Assembly (NCBI RefSeq): GCF_029873635.1
Contig: NC_080420.1
Coordinates: 54,303,457-54,367,456, forward strand
DNA: 64,000 bases
Origin: Malania oleifera
Lineage: Eukaryota > Streptophyta > Magnoliopsida > Santalales > Ximeniaceae
Direction of reading: 5' to 3'
The notes beneath the pieces are model-generated. The model was not told where the DNA came from. It was given only the letters and a program-made list of their open reading frames with translations, and did not search any database. This document shows positions 34,182 through 45,335 of this stretch, piece by piece (within the stretch, counting starts at the first letter, position 1; every line of letters starts with the position of its first letter). The position numbers were made by a program, and so were the translations under genes.

Positions 34182-34608
34182 AGTCTTTAGGTTGTACATT
34201 GTAGGGTATGTTAGAGTCTAGAGTCCTTAGAGTAAATCTCAGGTTAGTCTCTCTGTCAAAGGTGTGACTAGGGCTTCCTTGGGTGCAACCAGGTCCACCC
34301 CTCGTCGTCTTGAATTAGAGAAATGTGGCCTTCTTCACAGATTTGGTCGACCATTGCACGACCAACAAGTCACTAGGTGTTACTAGGTTAAGTCTGTGAG
34401 TGCTTGTTAACCTTCTAAATTCTAGAAGAGTTCGACCAGAGTGCGACCAACACTCCACTATAGCATAACTTGGTTGATAGCTCATTTTCCTTTTTAAGTT
34501 AAGGGTGGACCAAGTGGTCAACCAGCATCAATATGGTGTGACCTAGTCGAAACTGTGAAGTCATTTTAAATCCCTTTTTCTCTTACAAAGCCTTAACTCT
34601 TTCCTCCA
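33941..34608 (+). other. Athila-like element H, spacer between gag-protease and env-like region
   Basis: No coding is seen. It has GAGGCAACCCACTTG (34125-34139), which in Athila and Tat elements follows the end of pol, then a T run (34151-34180). A zone of GTGCGACCAA and GGTCGACCA motifs (34240-34560) resembles the LTR motif zone at 46860-47175. RT, RNaseH and integrase are absent. Confidence 0.55.
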
Positions 34609-36871
34609 TTGTTTCTTTGCTCTATCCTTCGTTGCACCACCCCAAACTTGGTTGCCCAAGCCACCTTCACCTATGATCACCTTCGGCGACCCTCACCAGC
34701 ATCTTTCCCAGCTCTGGTGTCTTTCGACAGCATGCCTCCTTCCATCCCTACTCTCCATTTCACTCATTTACGCAACGAGGGCTCTCCTATGAGGCGTTGT
34801 CTCTTCATTTTCTACCCTTGTCGCATTTGTATCATCTCCTTCTGGGCTTCTTTGAACCATAACATGTTGTGTTGATTCTCGTGTTGCTTCTAAGCAACTC
34901 CAATCTTCCTGTACCACCACCAAGTGAAAGAAGGTTGAGGATCAACCTATGGATGATTCTGACTCCGATTCTAATTGGATTCCACTAGTCTTGCCGAAGA
35001 AAAGGAGGCGGGTGGCCTAGAAAGAACAGGAGAAGAAAGTAAAATGGAAGAGGGCTCAGAGGATGACCCTCGATGATTACAATTTCAAGTTGATATACAC
35101 ATTTTGGCTCTATAAGACCCGAGCCCATCCGAGGAAGAATTTCTATATTGACGTCCTCGAAAAGAGGTAGTTCAATCATTACATAACCTTGCTAACCACT
35201 TCATATCATCCATAGTTGGTGTGGGAGTTCTACACGAATATGCAGCATGATCCTTCCACCAGCATCTGGAGCACTAATGTTCAGGGGATCCCGTTTAAGC
35301 TGGAGATGGAGATGATTGACAGGGTGTGGTTGTATGACAAGATAGATAACATCCCCTGGCTAGCTATTAATTCCACTAACATCCACCACATTATCGGCCA
35401 GATGTTCCATGGCTCAAATTATGAAGGTGGCGATTATCAGATGGGGACATGCATGGCCCAAGGAGCGACTATAAGTGTTGTACGCAGTACATAGGGATAT
35501 GGATATAGATATCCCCCATTTGATTATGGAGGACATGCTCACATTCTTAGAGAGGAACATAAAGAACCCTAGATTGAAGAAATCACCGCCAAAGTCGGTG
35601 TAAGGCTAGCCAACTAGGAACCTAAAAGGCCCGCATTCCCTATGCCCAACTGATCATAGTCATTTTCATGTCGAAGAAGATCAATTTGGGCGACCCTGAT
35701 GCACATATTCATATTGGAGAAGTCACCAATGAGAAGACTTGGAGTTAGAGTTTGAATCTAGTGGCTACAACATGATTGAAGGTCAATAAGTGGGCACCTT
35801 TCGAGGGCGACCCAGGGACAGAGTTCATTATACCCCAGTTCTACCTTAGGCCTTAGGAGCGACTATTTCTTCTAGTTCCACCAGCACTGAGGACTCCGAA
35901 GAAGAAAAAGAGGGCGACTAAAGCGCCTTCCACGTCGGCTGCTACCTTGCTAGAGACGATGCCTCCACCTCCAGCTTCCCCCACTTCTATGCCTCAGGCA
36001 GGGGATAGCTTAGGCCAAGTGCGCCAAGTTTTTCATAGTTTCACATTGGTGGTGCAACACAAGATTTCTTTGATGTCCTCTGCATATGCTTCCCGTATGC
36101 GGTCGATACGGCAATTTTTTCGAGATTCGAAGCTCCGCCATCTCCACTTGTGTCGACTGAGGCCCTATCCACTACTCTTGGGGCTTCAACATCTCCAGCC
36201 CCTATGTCGCCATTTCCACAACCTTTCCCTTTATCTCCATCTCTACGTCATACCCCACCAGAGAGCCCGACGGTGATGATTGATATAGATACATCTAGCA
36301 CGAGTGAAATGATGATTCTTACTAAGAATGCTACCGCATCAGCCGTTACTATTACGGGTAAGGTAGAGTCCCCCATGAGTCCTTTTGCACCCACTATTGA
36401 GCCACCCATAAAGCTAGCTTCTATTTTGTCATCCCCGGTTGCTGCCAAAGAGCATCCGGTGGTGGAGAGTGTCATTTCAGACCCTCCTTCAACAATGCCT
36501 CTAATGATGGCCCTTATTCATCCATTGATGTCACCGATCATCCTTTGGTGACCCTTGCTATTTCAAGGCCGATAGCACCTCCTACCCTTGATATATGGTG
36601 CATGGTATAGAGTATGGTGGACGACATGGTGGCAGAATCATCCACAACTCTAGCCACTCGCAAGTCACCCACTTCTCCATTTGCTCGCGAATCACTTGCT
36701 ATTTCTGCTAGTGAGTCTGAGGACAACGTGGCCACTACTAGCCCGCCTCCTGATGCCGATAATGGGTATGAGGATGATGTTGCTAATGCTCGTACACCTT
36801 CTGACGATTCTGGGGATTTGGGGATTGGCGATTCAGTAGATGGCATTGGCGGTTCTACTAAGGAGGAGTTC
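34609..36871 (+). pseudogene. Athila env-like / putative plant transposon protein region, decayed
   Basis: Open pieces at 34609-34875, 35216-35494, 35947-36276, 36150-36551 and 36614-36874 share no single frame. The middle part (LVWEFYTNMQHDPSTS, then a GIPFKLEMEMIDRVW stretch) resembles the 'putative plant transposon protein' domain of Athila third ORFs. The downstream part is rich in Pro, Ser and Thr. A basic stretch LPKKRRRVA lies at about 34990-35020. Assignment is by position (after the pol remnant, before the 3' region) and that resemblance. I see no membrane segment. Confidence 0.5.
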
Positions 36872-37588
36872 TAATTGCTCTATGGCAACCTCTGTTTTTT
36901 TTTTCATTGTCTATATGTTGTTTTGTATTTATACAGTGATTTGTATTTCCTATTTATTTTGAGTCACCATGACTTTTATATTGGCTATACTATTGCTTTC
37001 ATTGTATCAATTTTCAAAATGTATTGCCCATTTTATATGAAAATAAATGGTGATTTTATCTCTGCCTTTTGTGCCTTGTGTACCGATGTTTTTATTTCCT
37101 GTATTCTGGTTTTATATTGGGTGCGTTCATGTGCAAGTACACTTTTATTCCTTTCATCACCATGCAATGCTTCCCTCCTCTGTTTTCTAGGTGTTTTTTT
37201 TTACTTCAGTGAGGACACTGAAGTCCTAAGTTGGGGGTTTTAGGGTTAGAAAGACACTATGCGTTGCATTTAGGGCACAAATATGACATATTTTAAAAAT
37301 TTCAGTGAACATTATATGCAGTACGCCATGTTGACACAATCTATGCTTTTTACATACTTTTATATAGCATTTGTGTTACAACTTCATGTTGTATCTGTTA
37401 AATGACTTTATTATGATCACTAACCATGAAGTGAGTTGTTTGTGCATAGTTTCATGAGGTGTAGAAAATTTTCCTTGTTGGCAACTCGATGAGGGTTGAT
37501 TAGGAGTTCATTCATTTTAATATTGTTATATAAGTTTTTGTATTCACATGGTGTATTACAAGGATTAGTCACACTTTCACATGATTTG
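36872..37588 (+). other. Athila-like element H, non-coding region with internal purine tract
   Basis: T-rich, no supported gene. GAGGACACTGAAGTCCTAAG followed by TTGGGGG (37211-37237) is the purine-rich marker seen after the third ORF in Athila/Tat elements. The region is interrupted at 37588 by E1. Confidence 0.5.
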
Positions 37589-38834
37589 TGTAACGACCTA
37601 CCTATTTTACCATAAATTATATATATATTTTTTAAAATAATAAACCTGATAAAACATAATCAACCTGGACCCATAGGTATTAAGGATATATCCAAAATAC
37701 AACTTAGATACCTAAGCAGTAGGAAACGTAAAGTCATATACATATCAAATCATCTGTTAGCTTTGGTGTATTCCCAAGAGGGGGGAGTGAATTGGAATTT
37801 TAAACTTTTCTCCTAGGTTTAGCTAATCAAACAACGGTATATTTGTAGCCTAGGGTCTTTCTATACAATTCCAAATGTGCAGATAATATATGATGCAAAA
37901 ATTTAAATCATGCACATCATTCACACCATAACATACACGTGCGATAAATAAATTGTGGAAATGTAAAGAACATGCACAATATGTTATTGGGGTTCGGCCA
38001 ACTGTGTCTACGTCCCTGCCTCTAGCTCGCAAGTATGAGGATTCCACTAATAGCTCACTTAATGGTGGAGCGACACCGATTACAACCAGGTCAATTAACA
38101 CAAGGCTGATCTCAACCTTAACCAAGTCAATTAGCGGGGCTGACCTTAACCTACATACCTTAACAGGATGGCACACCTAGCTTTCCTAACCGGGTCTAAG
38201 CCAATCTGAGACTATTCTAGGGCTAGTCTCCCTCTTTTGGCCACGCCTGGAAATACAACAGAAGTGTATTACAATCAAGTGGTACAGTGATTATGCTTTC
38301 ATGTAAAGCAGATGTGTACCCAGTTACGCGCAATTACATACACCACAATATGATTTAATATGTAAGCTCAGTGTGGTCCAATATTTCAATTCTCAAAATA
38401 TTTGCTATCAATGTAATGAGTATGTGAGAGTGTCAATTAGTATGATCTTTGTATCATGATATGTGCTCAATCTAACAGCTCACACAAAGATACAAGCCAG
38501 ACAATATATATGTATATTTCAATCAGCAGATTTTCTCAGTTGTATGATGCTCAAGTAATATATATGTTTTGTTTGCAATAGAGTTTAATCTTTGTATTCA
38601 ATGAATGATATAAATCAATGAATATTGCAACAAATATTTTTGTCACACAAACAAATATCTCTTCAAAGATTTATCAAATGAAACACACTAAATATTTGAA
38701 AGTGATTTAGAAAGAATTTTTGCAACCAAAATCAAGTATAAACTTCTCAAGATATTGCAATGATGATGCAATACTCAGAAGCTCCAACAAAGTCTTCTTA
38801 GGGAAGACTTATTGATAAAGCCCCCTAAGAACAC

Positions 38835-38847
38835 TTGAGGATGTGCT
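38835..38847. repeat. Target-site duplication of the LINE (left copy)
   Basis: TTGAGGATGTGCT (13 bp) is repeated exactly at 42174-42186. The length fits target-primed reverse transcription. Confidence 0.9.
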
Positions 38848-38865
38848 AAACAACACAACAACAAC

Positions 38866-39051
38866 AAAACCAAGCCTTAGTCCCACTAAGTGGGGTCGGC
38901 TATATGAATCCTTTTCCTCCAATTTATGCGATCATGGACCATTTCTTTTGATAGATTCAAAACCAAGCCTTAGTCCCACTAAGTGGGGTCGGCTATATGA
39001 ATCCTTTTCCTCCAATTTATGTGATCATGGACCATTTCTTTTGATAGATTC
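38866..39051 (-). repeat. 93-bp tandem duplication at the LINE 3' end
   Basis: The block starting AAACCAAGCCTTAGTCCCAC occurs twice, at about 38866 and 38959, nearly identical. It spans the stop codon area of the RT frame and the 3' UTR. LINE 3' ends bind their own RT, so a double copy is notable. Confidence 0.9.
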
Positions 39052-40295
39052 AAAGATATTAAATCCTTACTTATTATCTCCTCCCAAGTTATTTTAGGTC
39101 TACCCCTACCCCTTCTACTGCCCCCCACAGTAATTAAGTCACTCTTCCTCACAGGTGCACTATAAGGCCTACGTTGCAAGTGTCCATACCATCTGAGTCG
39201 TCCTTCCCTTATCTTATCTTCTATAGGAGCTACACCTAACTTACCACGAATATGTTCATTCCTTAATTTATCTTTCAATGTTATACCACTCATCCATCTA
39301 AGCATCCTCATCTCGGCAACTTTTACTTTTTGGATATTATGTTTCTTCGTCGCCCAACATTCTGATCCATATAGCATAGCTGGTCTTATAGCTGTCCTAT
39401 AAAACTTCCCTTTCAATTTTAAGGGTATTCTACGATCACATAGAATACTTGAAGAACTTCTCCATTTTACCCAACCTGCTTTAACTCTATGTATTACATT
39501 ATCTTCAATTTCTCCTTCAACTTGCATAATAGATCCAAGGTATCGAAATCTACAAGTGCTATTTATTTCTTCATCATCAAGTTTAACTTTGTCTCCAATA
39601 TTCCTCCTATCATTACTAAAATTACATTTCATATATTCAGTTTTATTTCTACTTATCTTAAAGCCTCTAGATTCCAAAGCTTCTCTCCATAATTCTAACT
39701 CAGCCTCTACTCCATCCCTAGTTTCGTCAATTAATACAATATCATCTGCAAACAACATACACCATGGAACCTCCTTTTGAATACTCTTAGTCAATTGGTC
39801 CATCACTAAAGCAAAAAGATAAGGACTCAAAGCAGATCCTTGATGTACACCTATGGTAATTGGAAATTCTCTAGTTTCTCCATCTATAGTCTTTACACTA
39901 GTCATTACTCCATCATACATATCCTTAATGACATCGGTATACCTACAACATACACCCTTTTTTTCTAAAACCCACCATAGAACTTCCCTAGGTATCCTAT
40001 CATATGCTTTCTCAAGGTCAATAAATATCATATGCAAGTCCCTCTTCTTTTCCCTAAACTTTTCCATTAATCTTCTTAAAAGATAAATAGCTTCTATGGT
40101 AGATCTCCCAGGCATAAAACCAAATTGATTTTCTGAGATCTTCGTTTCCAACCTTAATCTTTGTTCAACTATTCTTTCCCATAGTTTCATCGTATGACTC
40201 ATAAGTTTAATTCCACGATAGTTATTACAATTTTGAATATCTCCTTTATTTTTGTATATAGGTATTAAAGTGCTTTTCCTCCATTCATCTGGCAT
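38979..40295 (-). pseudogene. LINE reverse transcriptase, C-terminal portion
   Basis: 438 codons starting at an internal Met (MPDEWRKSTLIPIYKNKGD). RT motifs in order: NYRGIKLMSHTMKLWERIVE, NQFGFMPGRSTIEAIYLLRR, FIDLEKAYDRIPRE with a catalytic Asp, GVHQGSALSPYLFALVMDQL, and CMLFADDIVLIDE with the FADD active site. The C-terminal part (EHIRGKLGVAPIEDKIREGR, RWYGHLQRRP) is the usual RTE tail. The frame is contiguous with the upstream one apart from a single stop at 40335-40337, so both are one broken gene. The Met at 40295 is not thought to be the native start. Confidence 0.92.
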
Positions 40296-40334
40296 TTTCT
40301 TAGTTTTTACAATTGTATTAAATAAATTAGTTAA

Positions 40335-42065
40335 CTATATAATTCCGTTATCACCCAAGCATTTCCAAACTTCAATTGGGATGTTATCTCGTCCCATAGC
40401 TTTCCCATTTTTCATCTTTTTTAGTGCAAACTTAACTTTGTTAACTCTAATTTTTCTAATAAATCTTATATTTTTAGTCTTTTCCTCATTTGACAATTCT
40501 AAATTTAAGCCTTCTATTTGGTTTTCGTTAAACAACTTACTAAAGTAACTTCGCCATCTTTCTTTAATATCTTCGTCCTTAACCAAGACAATATCATCCT
40601 CACTTTTTATACATTTTACATTTCCTAAGTCCTTGTTCTTCCTTTCTCTAGCTTTAGCAAGTTTAAATATATCTCTTTCCCCTTCTTTTGTACCTAATCT
40701 ATCATACAAACTATTAAATGATCTATATTTAGCTTCACTAACGGTCCTTTTTGCATCTTTTCTTGCCTCCTTATATTTTTCAAAGTTATCGCTGTTTCTA
40801 TATTTTTTCCACGTTTTATACCAAATTCTTTTTGTCTTTATGATTTTTTGTACATCTTTATCCCACCACCAACTTTCTTTGCTATTTGAGAATCTTCCCC
40901 TTGATTCGCCTAAAATCTCTTTTGCTATCTTTTTAATAGAGCTAGCTAATCTATTCCAAAGAATATTTGAATCTATCCCATCCTCTAAGGTCCAATCCCC
41001 ATCTTTGATCATTTTATCTTTAAATTTTATTATATTTTCTCCTTTTAGGTTCCACCATCTAGTTCTCCTACCAAGGTTTATTTTATCCTTTTTCTTCCAT
41101 TTTTTAATGCATATATCTAACACTAAGACTCTATGTTGTGTGGTTAGACTTTCACCTGGAATAACTTTACAATCCTTGCATGATACACGATCTACCCTCC
41201 TAGTTAAAAAAAAATCTATTTGACTTCTATTTTGTCCACTTTTAAAGGTTATTAAGTGTTCTTCTCTCTTCTTAAAGCAAGTATTCATTATACTAAAATC
41301 ATATGACATAGCAAAGTCTAAGATCATCTCCCCAGACTCATTTTTGTCTCCATATCCATATCCTCTATGTATCCTTTCATAATTTTCATTATCTCTTCCA
41401 ACGTGTCCATTCAAATCTCCTCCTATAAATATTTTCTCAGTTCTTGATATGCCTTGTATAATAATATCCATATCTTCCCAAAATTGTCTCTTAAGATTTT
41501 CTGCTAAGCCAACTTGAGGAGCATAAGCACTAATGATATTTATTATCTCTTGTCCTAATACCATTTTGATTTTTATAATTCTATCCCTTACTCTAGTTAC
41601 ATCCACAACGCTATCTTTTAAGTTTTTGTCTATAATAATGCCTACTCCATTCTTATGTTTTTCTTTTCCAGTGTACCAAAGTTTAAAACCTGATTTATCG
41701 ATTTCTCTAGCTTTCTCCCCCACCCACTTAGTTTCTTGAAGGCAAATTATATTAATTCTTCTTCTAATCATTGTATCCACAATTTCCATGCTTTTACCCG
41801 TAAGTGTCCCTATATTCCAAGTTGCTAATCTAATCCTAGTTTCCTGAACTAACGTCTTTACTTGCCCACGTCCAGAATGATGCAGGAACCCTCGCATATT
41901 TGACACCGTACCCGGGCGCCGACACGGCGCGTCGCTTCGGGGCGACGACCTAGCCCACCCTCGCCCACTTTTTGCTACACCCGGGTGGTTCAAGTGCAAC
42001 ACGTCGCTCGTAGGGGACGCCCCAGCAAATATTCGGTAAGGATTCATATCATAGTGATCTGACAA
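40335..42065 (-). pseudogene. LINE apurinic-type endonuclease and N-terminal RT portion
   Basis: 576 codons from ATG at 42065. The N-terminal 70 residues are a leader. Endonuclease motifs follow: LATWNIGTLTGK, NIICLQETKW, FIGGDLNGHVGRDNENY, QNRSQIDFFLTRR and TTQHRVLVLD, giving the exonuclease-endonuclease-phosphatase fold that nicks target DNA. A linker and the start of RT follow (KMKNGKAMGRDNIPIEVW). The frame ends at TAG 40335-40337 within a conserved stretch; downstream residues continue in the same frame, so one nonsense change separates the halves. No frameshift is seen elsewhere. Confidence 0.92.
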
Positions 42066-42173
42066 ATTTTACGCTGGCTGTCAGCTACCTAACGCAACCC
42101 TCCTCCTTAACCCGGGCTTGGGACCGGCTGTGTGTGAAAAAATTAGGACATTTAAGTGCATCACAGGCGGAGT

Positions 42174-42186
42174 TTGAGGATGTGCT
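42174..42186. repeat. Target-site duplication of the LINE (right copy)
   Basis: Exact 13-bp partner of 38835-38847. Confidence 0.9.
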
Positions 42187-42411
42187 CTCAAATAAAATAA
42201 TTTCACACAAGCACAATCTTGAGAGAGAAATCCTTAAGGAACAACAACACTTAAATCACACTTACAAAAGTATTTGAGAAGTAAGATCTGGTAAGAATAA
42301 GTGTTGAAGGCTCAAAGATGAGTATTATGGGTTTTGGGATCTTCAGAGAATTTCTCTCTAATCAAATTTGCTAATCTTTCTCTAATCTTAGCACATGATA
42401 GGCTATATATA

Positions 42412-43147
42412 GACATTGGAAGAATTATAGCCGTTAGGACATGCAGGGTATTATTAATATTGTTTAAGATCATTTTAACCCTAATTAATCTTGTTTAAAA
42501 ATGTTTACCCACGGTAAAAATCAGGGCAACCCGAGAGGTCCGGTTGACTAGAACCATTTCGATCAACCAGGGTTCATATGGTTCGGTCGACCAGGACATT
42601 TTTGAACTAAGGGCTCGATCAACCGAAAGTGGGCGATTTCCACTTTACTGAGGTTCAGTCGACCAGACCATTTTGAACAGACTGGTTTGGTTAACCAGAC
42701 AGTTGGGATTTCTCCCGAGGACCCTTGGTCGACCAGAAAGTTGCAATACAAAATAGGCTCGGTCGACCGGGAGGTCAAAGTGTTGACTCCCAGGTGGTTC
42801 GGTCGATCGGGTATAAATGAACTATATAAGTTCGGTCGACCCGGCTATGGTCAAACTGTTGACCCAATCAAGGTTCGATCGACCAACAGAAAATGAACTG
42901 CGGGGCTCGGTCGATCGAGCCATGGTCAAAATGTTGACTCGGCATCGATTCGGTCGACCAGGACAGAATTAGCTACCAAGGACGGTCGATTGAAGGCACA
43001 ATGTGTGCATTTCGGTCCTGTTTCATCACACATTCAATCTATTCAAGTGCCTATCAAATATGAGTGCAAAGGTGAGTGTCCTAGGGTCATTTCTCGGTTT
43101 TTTTCTTTTTGAAGACACCGAAAAAATCTGGTGTCGGTCGACCGAAG
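42412..43147 (-). promoter_or_regulatory. D5 U3 promoter: GGTCGACCGA array plus TATA
   Basis: About thirteen copies lie between 42540 and 43147, ending in GGTCGACCGAAGG. CTATATATAG (minus strand) is about 120 bp downstream. Confidence 0.6.
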
Positions 43148-44254
43148 GGTAAACCGTAAGGTCATTTTCATTTCGAGCTTACCTATTAAATCATACAGGT
43201 GATGCATGCAATTATTACAAGCCATAGAACCTATTTACTATTACAAACCAATTACATAGATGAATTATATATTACAACACTGAATATAAATTGGTCTTCA
43301 ATCTTCATTTGCTCCATGTGCATTGAGATCTGTCAATTTGAGTTTCTGCGCATAATCTCAGACACCCATTAGATAAAATAAGTATTTGTCATTATCAAAA
43401 CCGAGCGTGACCTATAAGGTCAACATCATCCATCCAACACAATACCAGAGTTTTACTACAACTGTCATATACATACACATATCCCAAAATATCCAAAAAG
43501 TGCCCTAGGGTCAGCACCCAAAAATCCGTTAGACCCTAGCAAAATGACTTACCCTTCAGACAGGGTAGAACAATCGAACTCTAATGCTGCAAAGCTCTGT
43601 TTGCTCTTCTATCTGGGGCTCTTGAAATGTTTATATAGCCGAGGTGAGACACCTCTCAGTAAGGAAAATAAACTAATATCAGTGTGTGGCAACATGAGTA
43701 TTTTCTTGTTATACATATAACAGTACATAAATCATATTTGATAAAACAGTCTATATCATATCTGGGAAAAACATAATTTATCAAAACATGGAATAACATA
43801 CTAAATTTCTATACATAAAAGTCATCTCATATAACTGTACATGAAATAACACCCTGGATGGATAGCTGGTTGGTGTCATGTCTTACCCCAACATGACTAG
43901 GTTGTGCGGCCCGAAGGCAAGACCAAACAATGGATGGCCGACCACACTAGATCAACATAAGTCTGTAAGTACGATAGGTCTGCCCCTCTTGGTCAGGACA
44001 CCAGAGGGACGCCTGCACTACCATAAAACCACATCGGCTGCCGATCTTCCACTGCCCTTTACGACAAGTGGTAGCACTAATATATACATGATTGTGATCA
44101 TATAGTTACGGTACCGTGCTTCATGAAAGCCTAAACCAAGCAATCCGAGTTCTGATAACATATAGTAAATCTCAAATAATGATACATAGTCGTTTCATAA
44201 TAATATCTATCATGATAATATTTTCATGAATTCTTGGATAACATATCATGTAAA

Positions 44255-44365
44255 ATTCCCCGACCCTTACACCGGCATAGCATATTATATAAAACCACGG
44301 CCCTTACACCGGTATATCATATAAAATCCACGGCTTTTATGCCGGCATATCATATAAAATCCACA
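44255..44365 (-). repeat. Short tandem repeats in the E1 LTR
   Basis: Three to four units of about 33-38 bp contain CGGC(C/T)(T/C)TTA(C/T)(A/G)CCGG(C/T)AT. The E2 LTRs have related units of about 35 bp at 54885-55030 and 61905-62050. Confidence 0.75.
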
Positions 44366-45054
44366 GTTTGAAAATCCCTATATTGTTTTTAATATTTTCC
44401 TGAAAGCAGTAATAACATGCTTATTCTGAAAACATAATATTTTATCATCATAATTTTCATGGTAAATGTTACTCATGCCACACAAAAGGAGTAATATTCA
44501 TAACATAAAATCTATTCTAAAATCATATTTCTAATATTATACATGAAAATCATATTTCTGACCAACAACATTATTTCCAACATAATTCTACAATATACAT
44601 ATTTACTTGAAATAAAATGTTGTAAAATAATAAATATATTTTCATAAGAAAGCTGACTTAGTTTATCCCTTTACCTGACTTGTGAAAAAGCCTACAAATT
44701 ACTCCAAAATTACACTCGTATGGTCCCTATCTTAATACCCCGAAATTTATATTTTCCCAACAAAACTTCAATATTATCCTTCCTAACATATTTTTCTCAG
44801 TCTAGAAACACCAAAAACCTAATAAAACTAAAATTAACTAACTTACCCAAATTTTGGGATGGTTCCCAAGTTAGCCTAACCAACAAATCAATCCAACAAG
44901 TGTGCAGAAAATCTTCTTAGGAGTGATGTGGTGCTTCAATCGTCAAACCGATAAGGAAAGGGGCTGAAATCAAAAAGAGAAGGTGAGGGAACCGAAGTGG
45001 GAGAGAGAGAAAAGGGTTTGGCTGAATTTTCTCGCAAAAAATCAGATTTGAACC

Positions 45055-45262
45055 TATTTATACACCAGCCTTCGTCGATGAGACATGTCCCTTCGTCGAC
45101 GAGGCCCAGAAGAGAGTTCGTCAACGAACATTTACTTATCATCGATGAACTTCGGGCCCTACAACAACCTTCTCGGTAATTTCTCATCGACGAGACATAT
45201 GGCGTGCGATGAATCTAATAGTTAGTTCATCGACGAAACTGAAGGGTTCATCGACGAGCCCT
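45055..45262 (-). promoter_or_regulatory. E1 promoter: TTCGTCGACGA motif array next to TATA
   Basis: CTTCGTCGATGAGAC, CTTCGTCGACGAGGC, TTCGTCAACGAAC and TTCATCGACGAAAC occur at 45075-45262, directly upstream (minus strand) of a TATAAATA box at 45055-45064. Confidence 0.55.
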
Positions 45263-45335
45263 GCAATTCCTCCTTTTGAGTTTCCTTTTCCCCCTCTTTT
45301 ATTATTTAAATAGTATAATTCTTCGGGTCTCTACA

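Larger units (their letters stand above)
38848..42173 (-). mobile_element. RTE-type LINE, near full length
   Basis: A 3326-bp non-LTR element between 13-bp duplications. On the minus strand it has a GC-rich 5' leader (about 41890-42173), one long coding region (endonuclease then RT) and a short 3' end finishing in TTG-type repeats (38848-38868) instead of poly(A). That tail and the protein order are typical of the plant RTE clade. The 3' end contains a 93-bp duplication. It inserted in D5 after D5 inserted in E1. Confidence 0.92.
37755..43425 (-). mobile_element. D5: solo SIRE-like LTR interrupted by a LINE, TSD TCATC
   Basis: Minus-strand ends are TGTTGACCTTATAGGTCAC (at 43425) and ...CACCAAAGCTAACA (at 37755). 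Exact TCATC copies lie at 37750-37754 and 43426-43430. Without the LINE the unit is about 2.33 kb and aligns with D1 and D2. Array at 42540-43147; TATA at 42412-42422. Confidence 0.87.
37589..45335 (-). mobile_element. E1: solo LTR of a Tekay-type Ty3/gypsy element, itself interrupted
   Basis: The two ends, 37589-37754 and 43431-45335, together match the LTRs of E2 (from TGTAACGACC to TCTCTACA, about 2.07 kb without the insert). Flanks ATTTG (37584-37588) and ATTTT (45336-45340) are a near duplication with one mismatch. No internal gypsy sequence is present. Solo LTR D5 lies inside it. TATA is near 45055-45064 and TTCGTCGACGA motifs at 45075-45262. Confidence 0.85.

Noticed and set aside
36150..36551. 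133-codon Pro/Ser/Thr-rich frame as a host gene
   Set aside because: It overlaps other frames in the decayed env-like region of the Athila-like element, has no start context and no domain.
38843..39097. Plus-strand frame with a doubled peptide near the LINE end
   Set aside because: It is the 93-bp duplication read on the wrong strand.
40633..41223. 196-codon plus-strand frame opposite the LINE endonuclease-RT
   Set aside because: It is an antisense shadow of a clear coding region, hydrophobic because Lys codons read in reverse give Phe and Leu.
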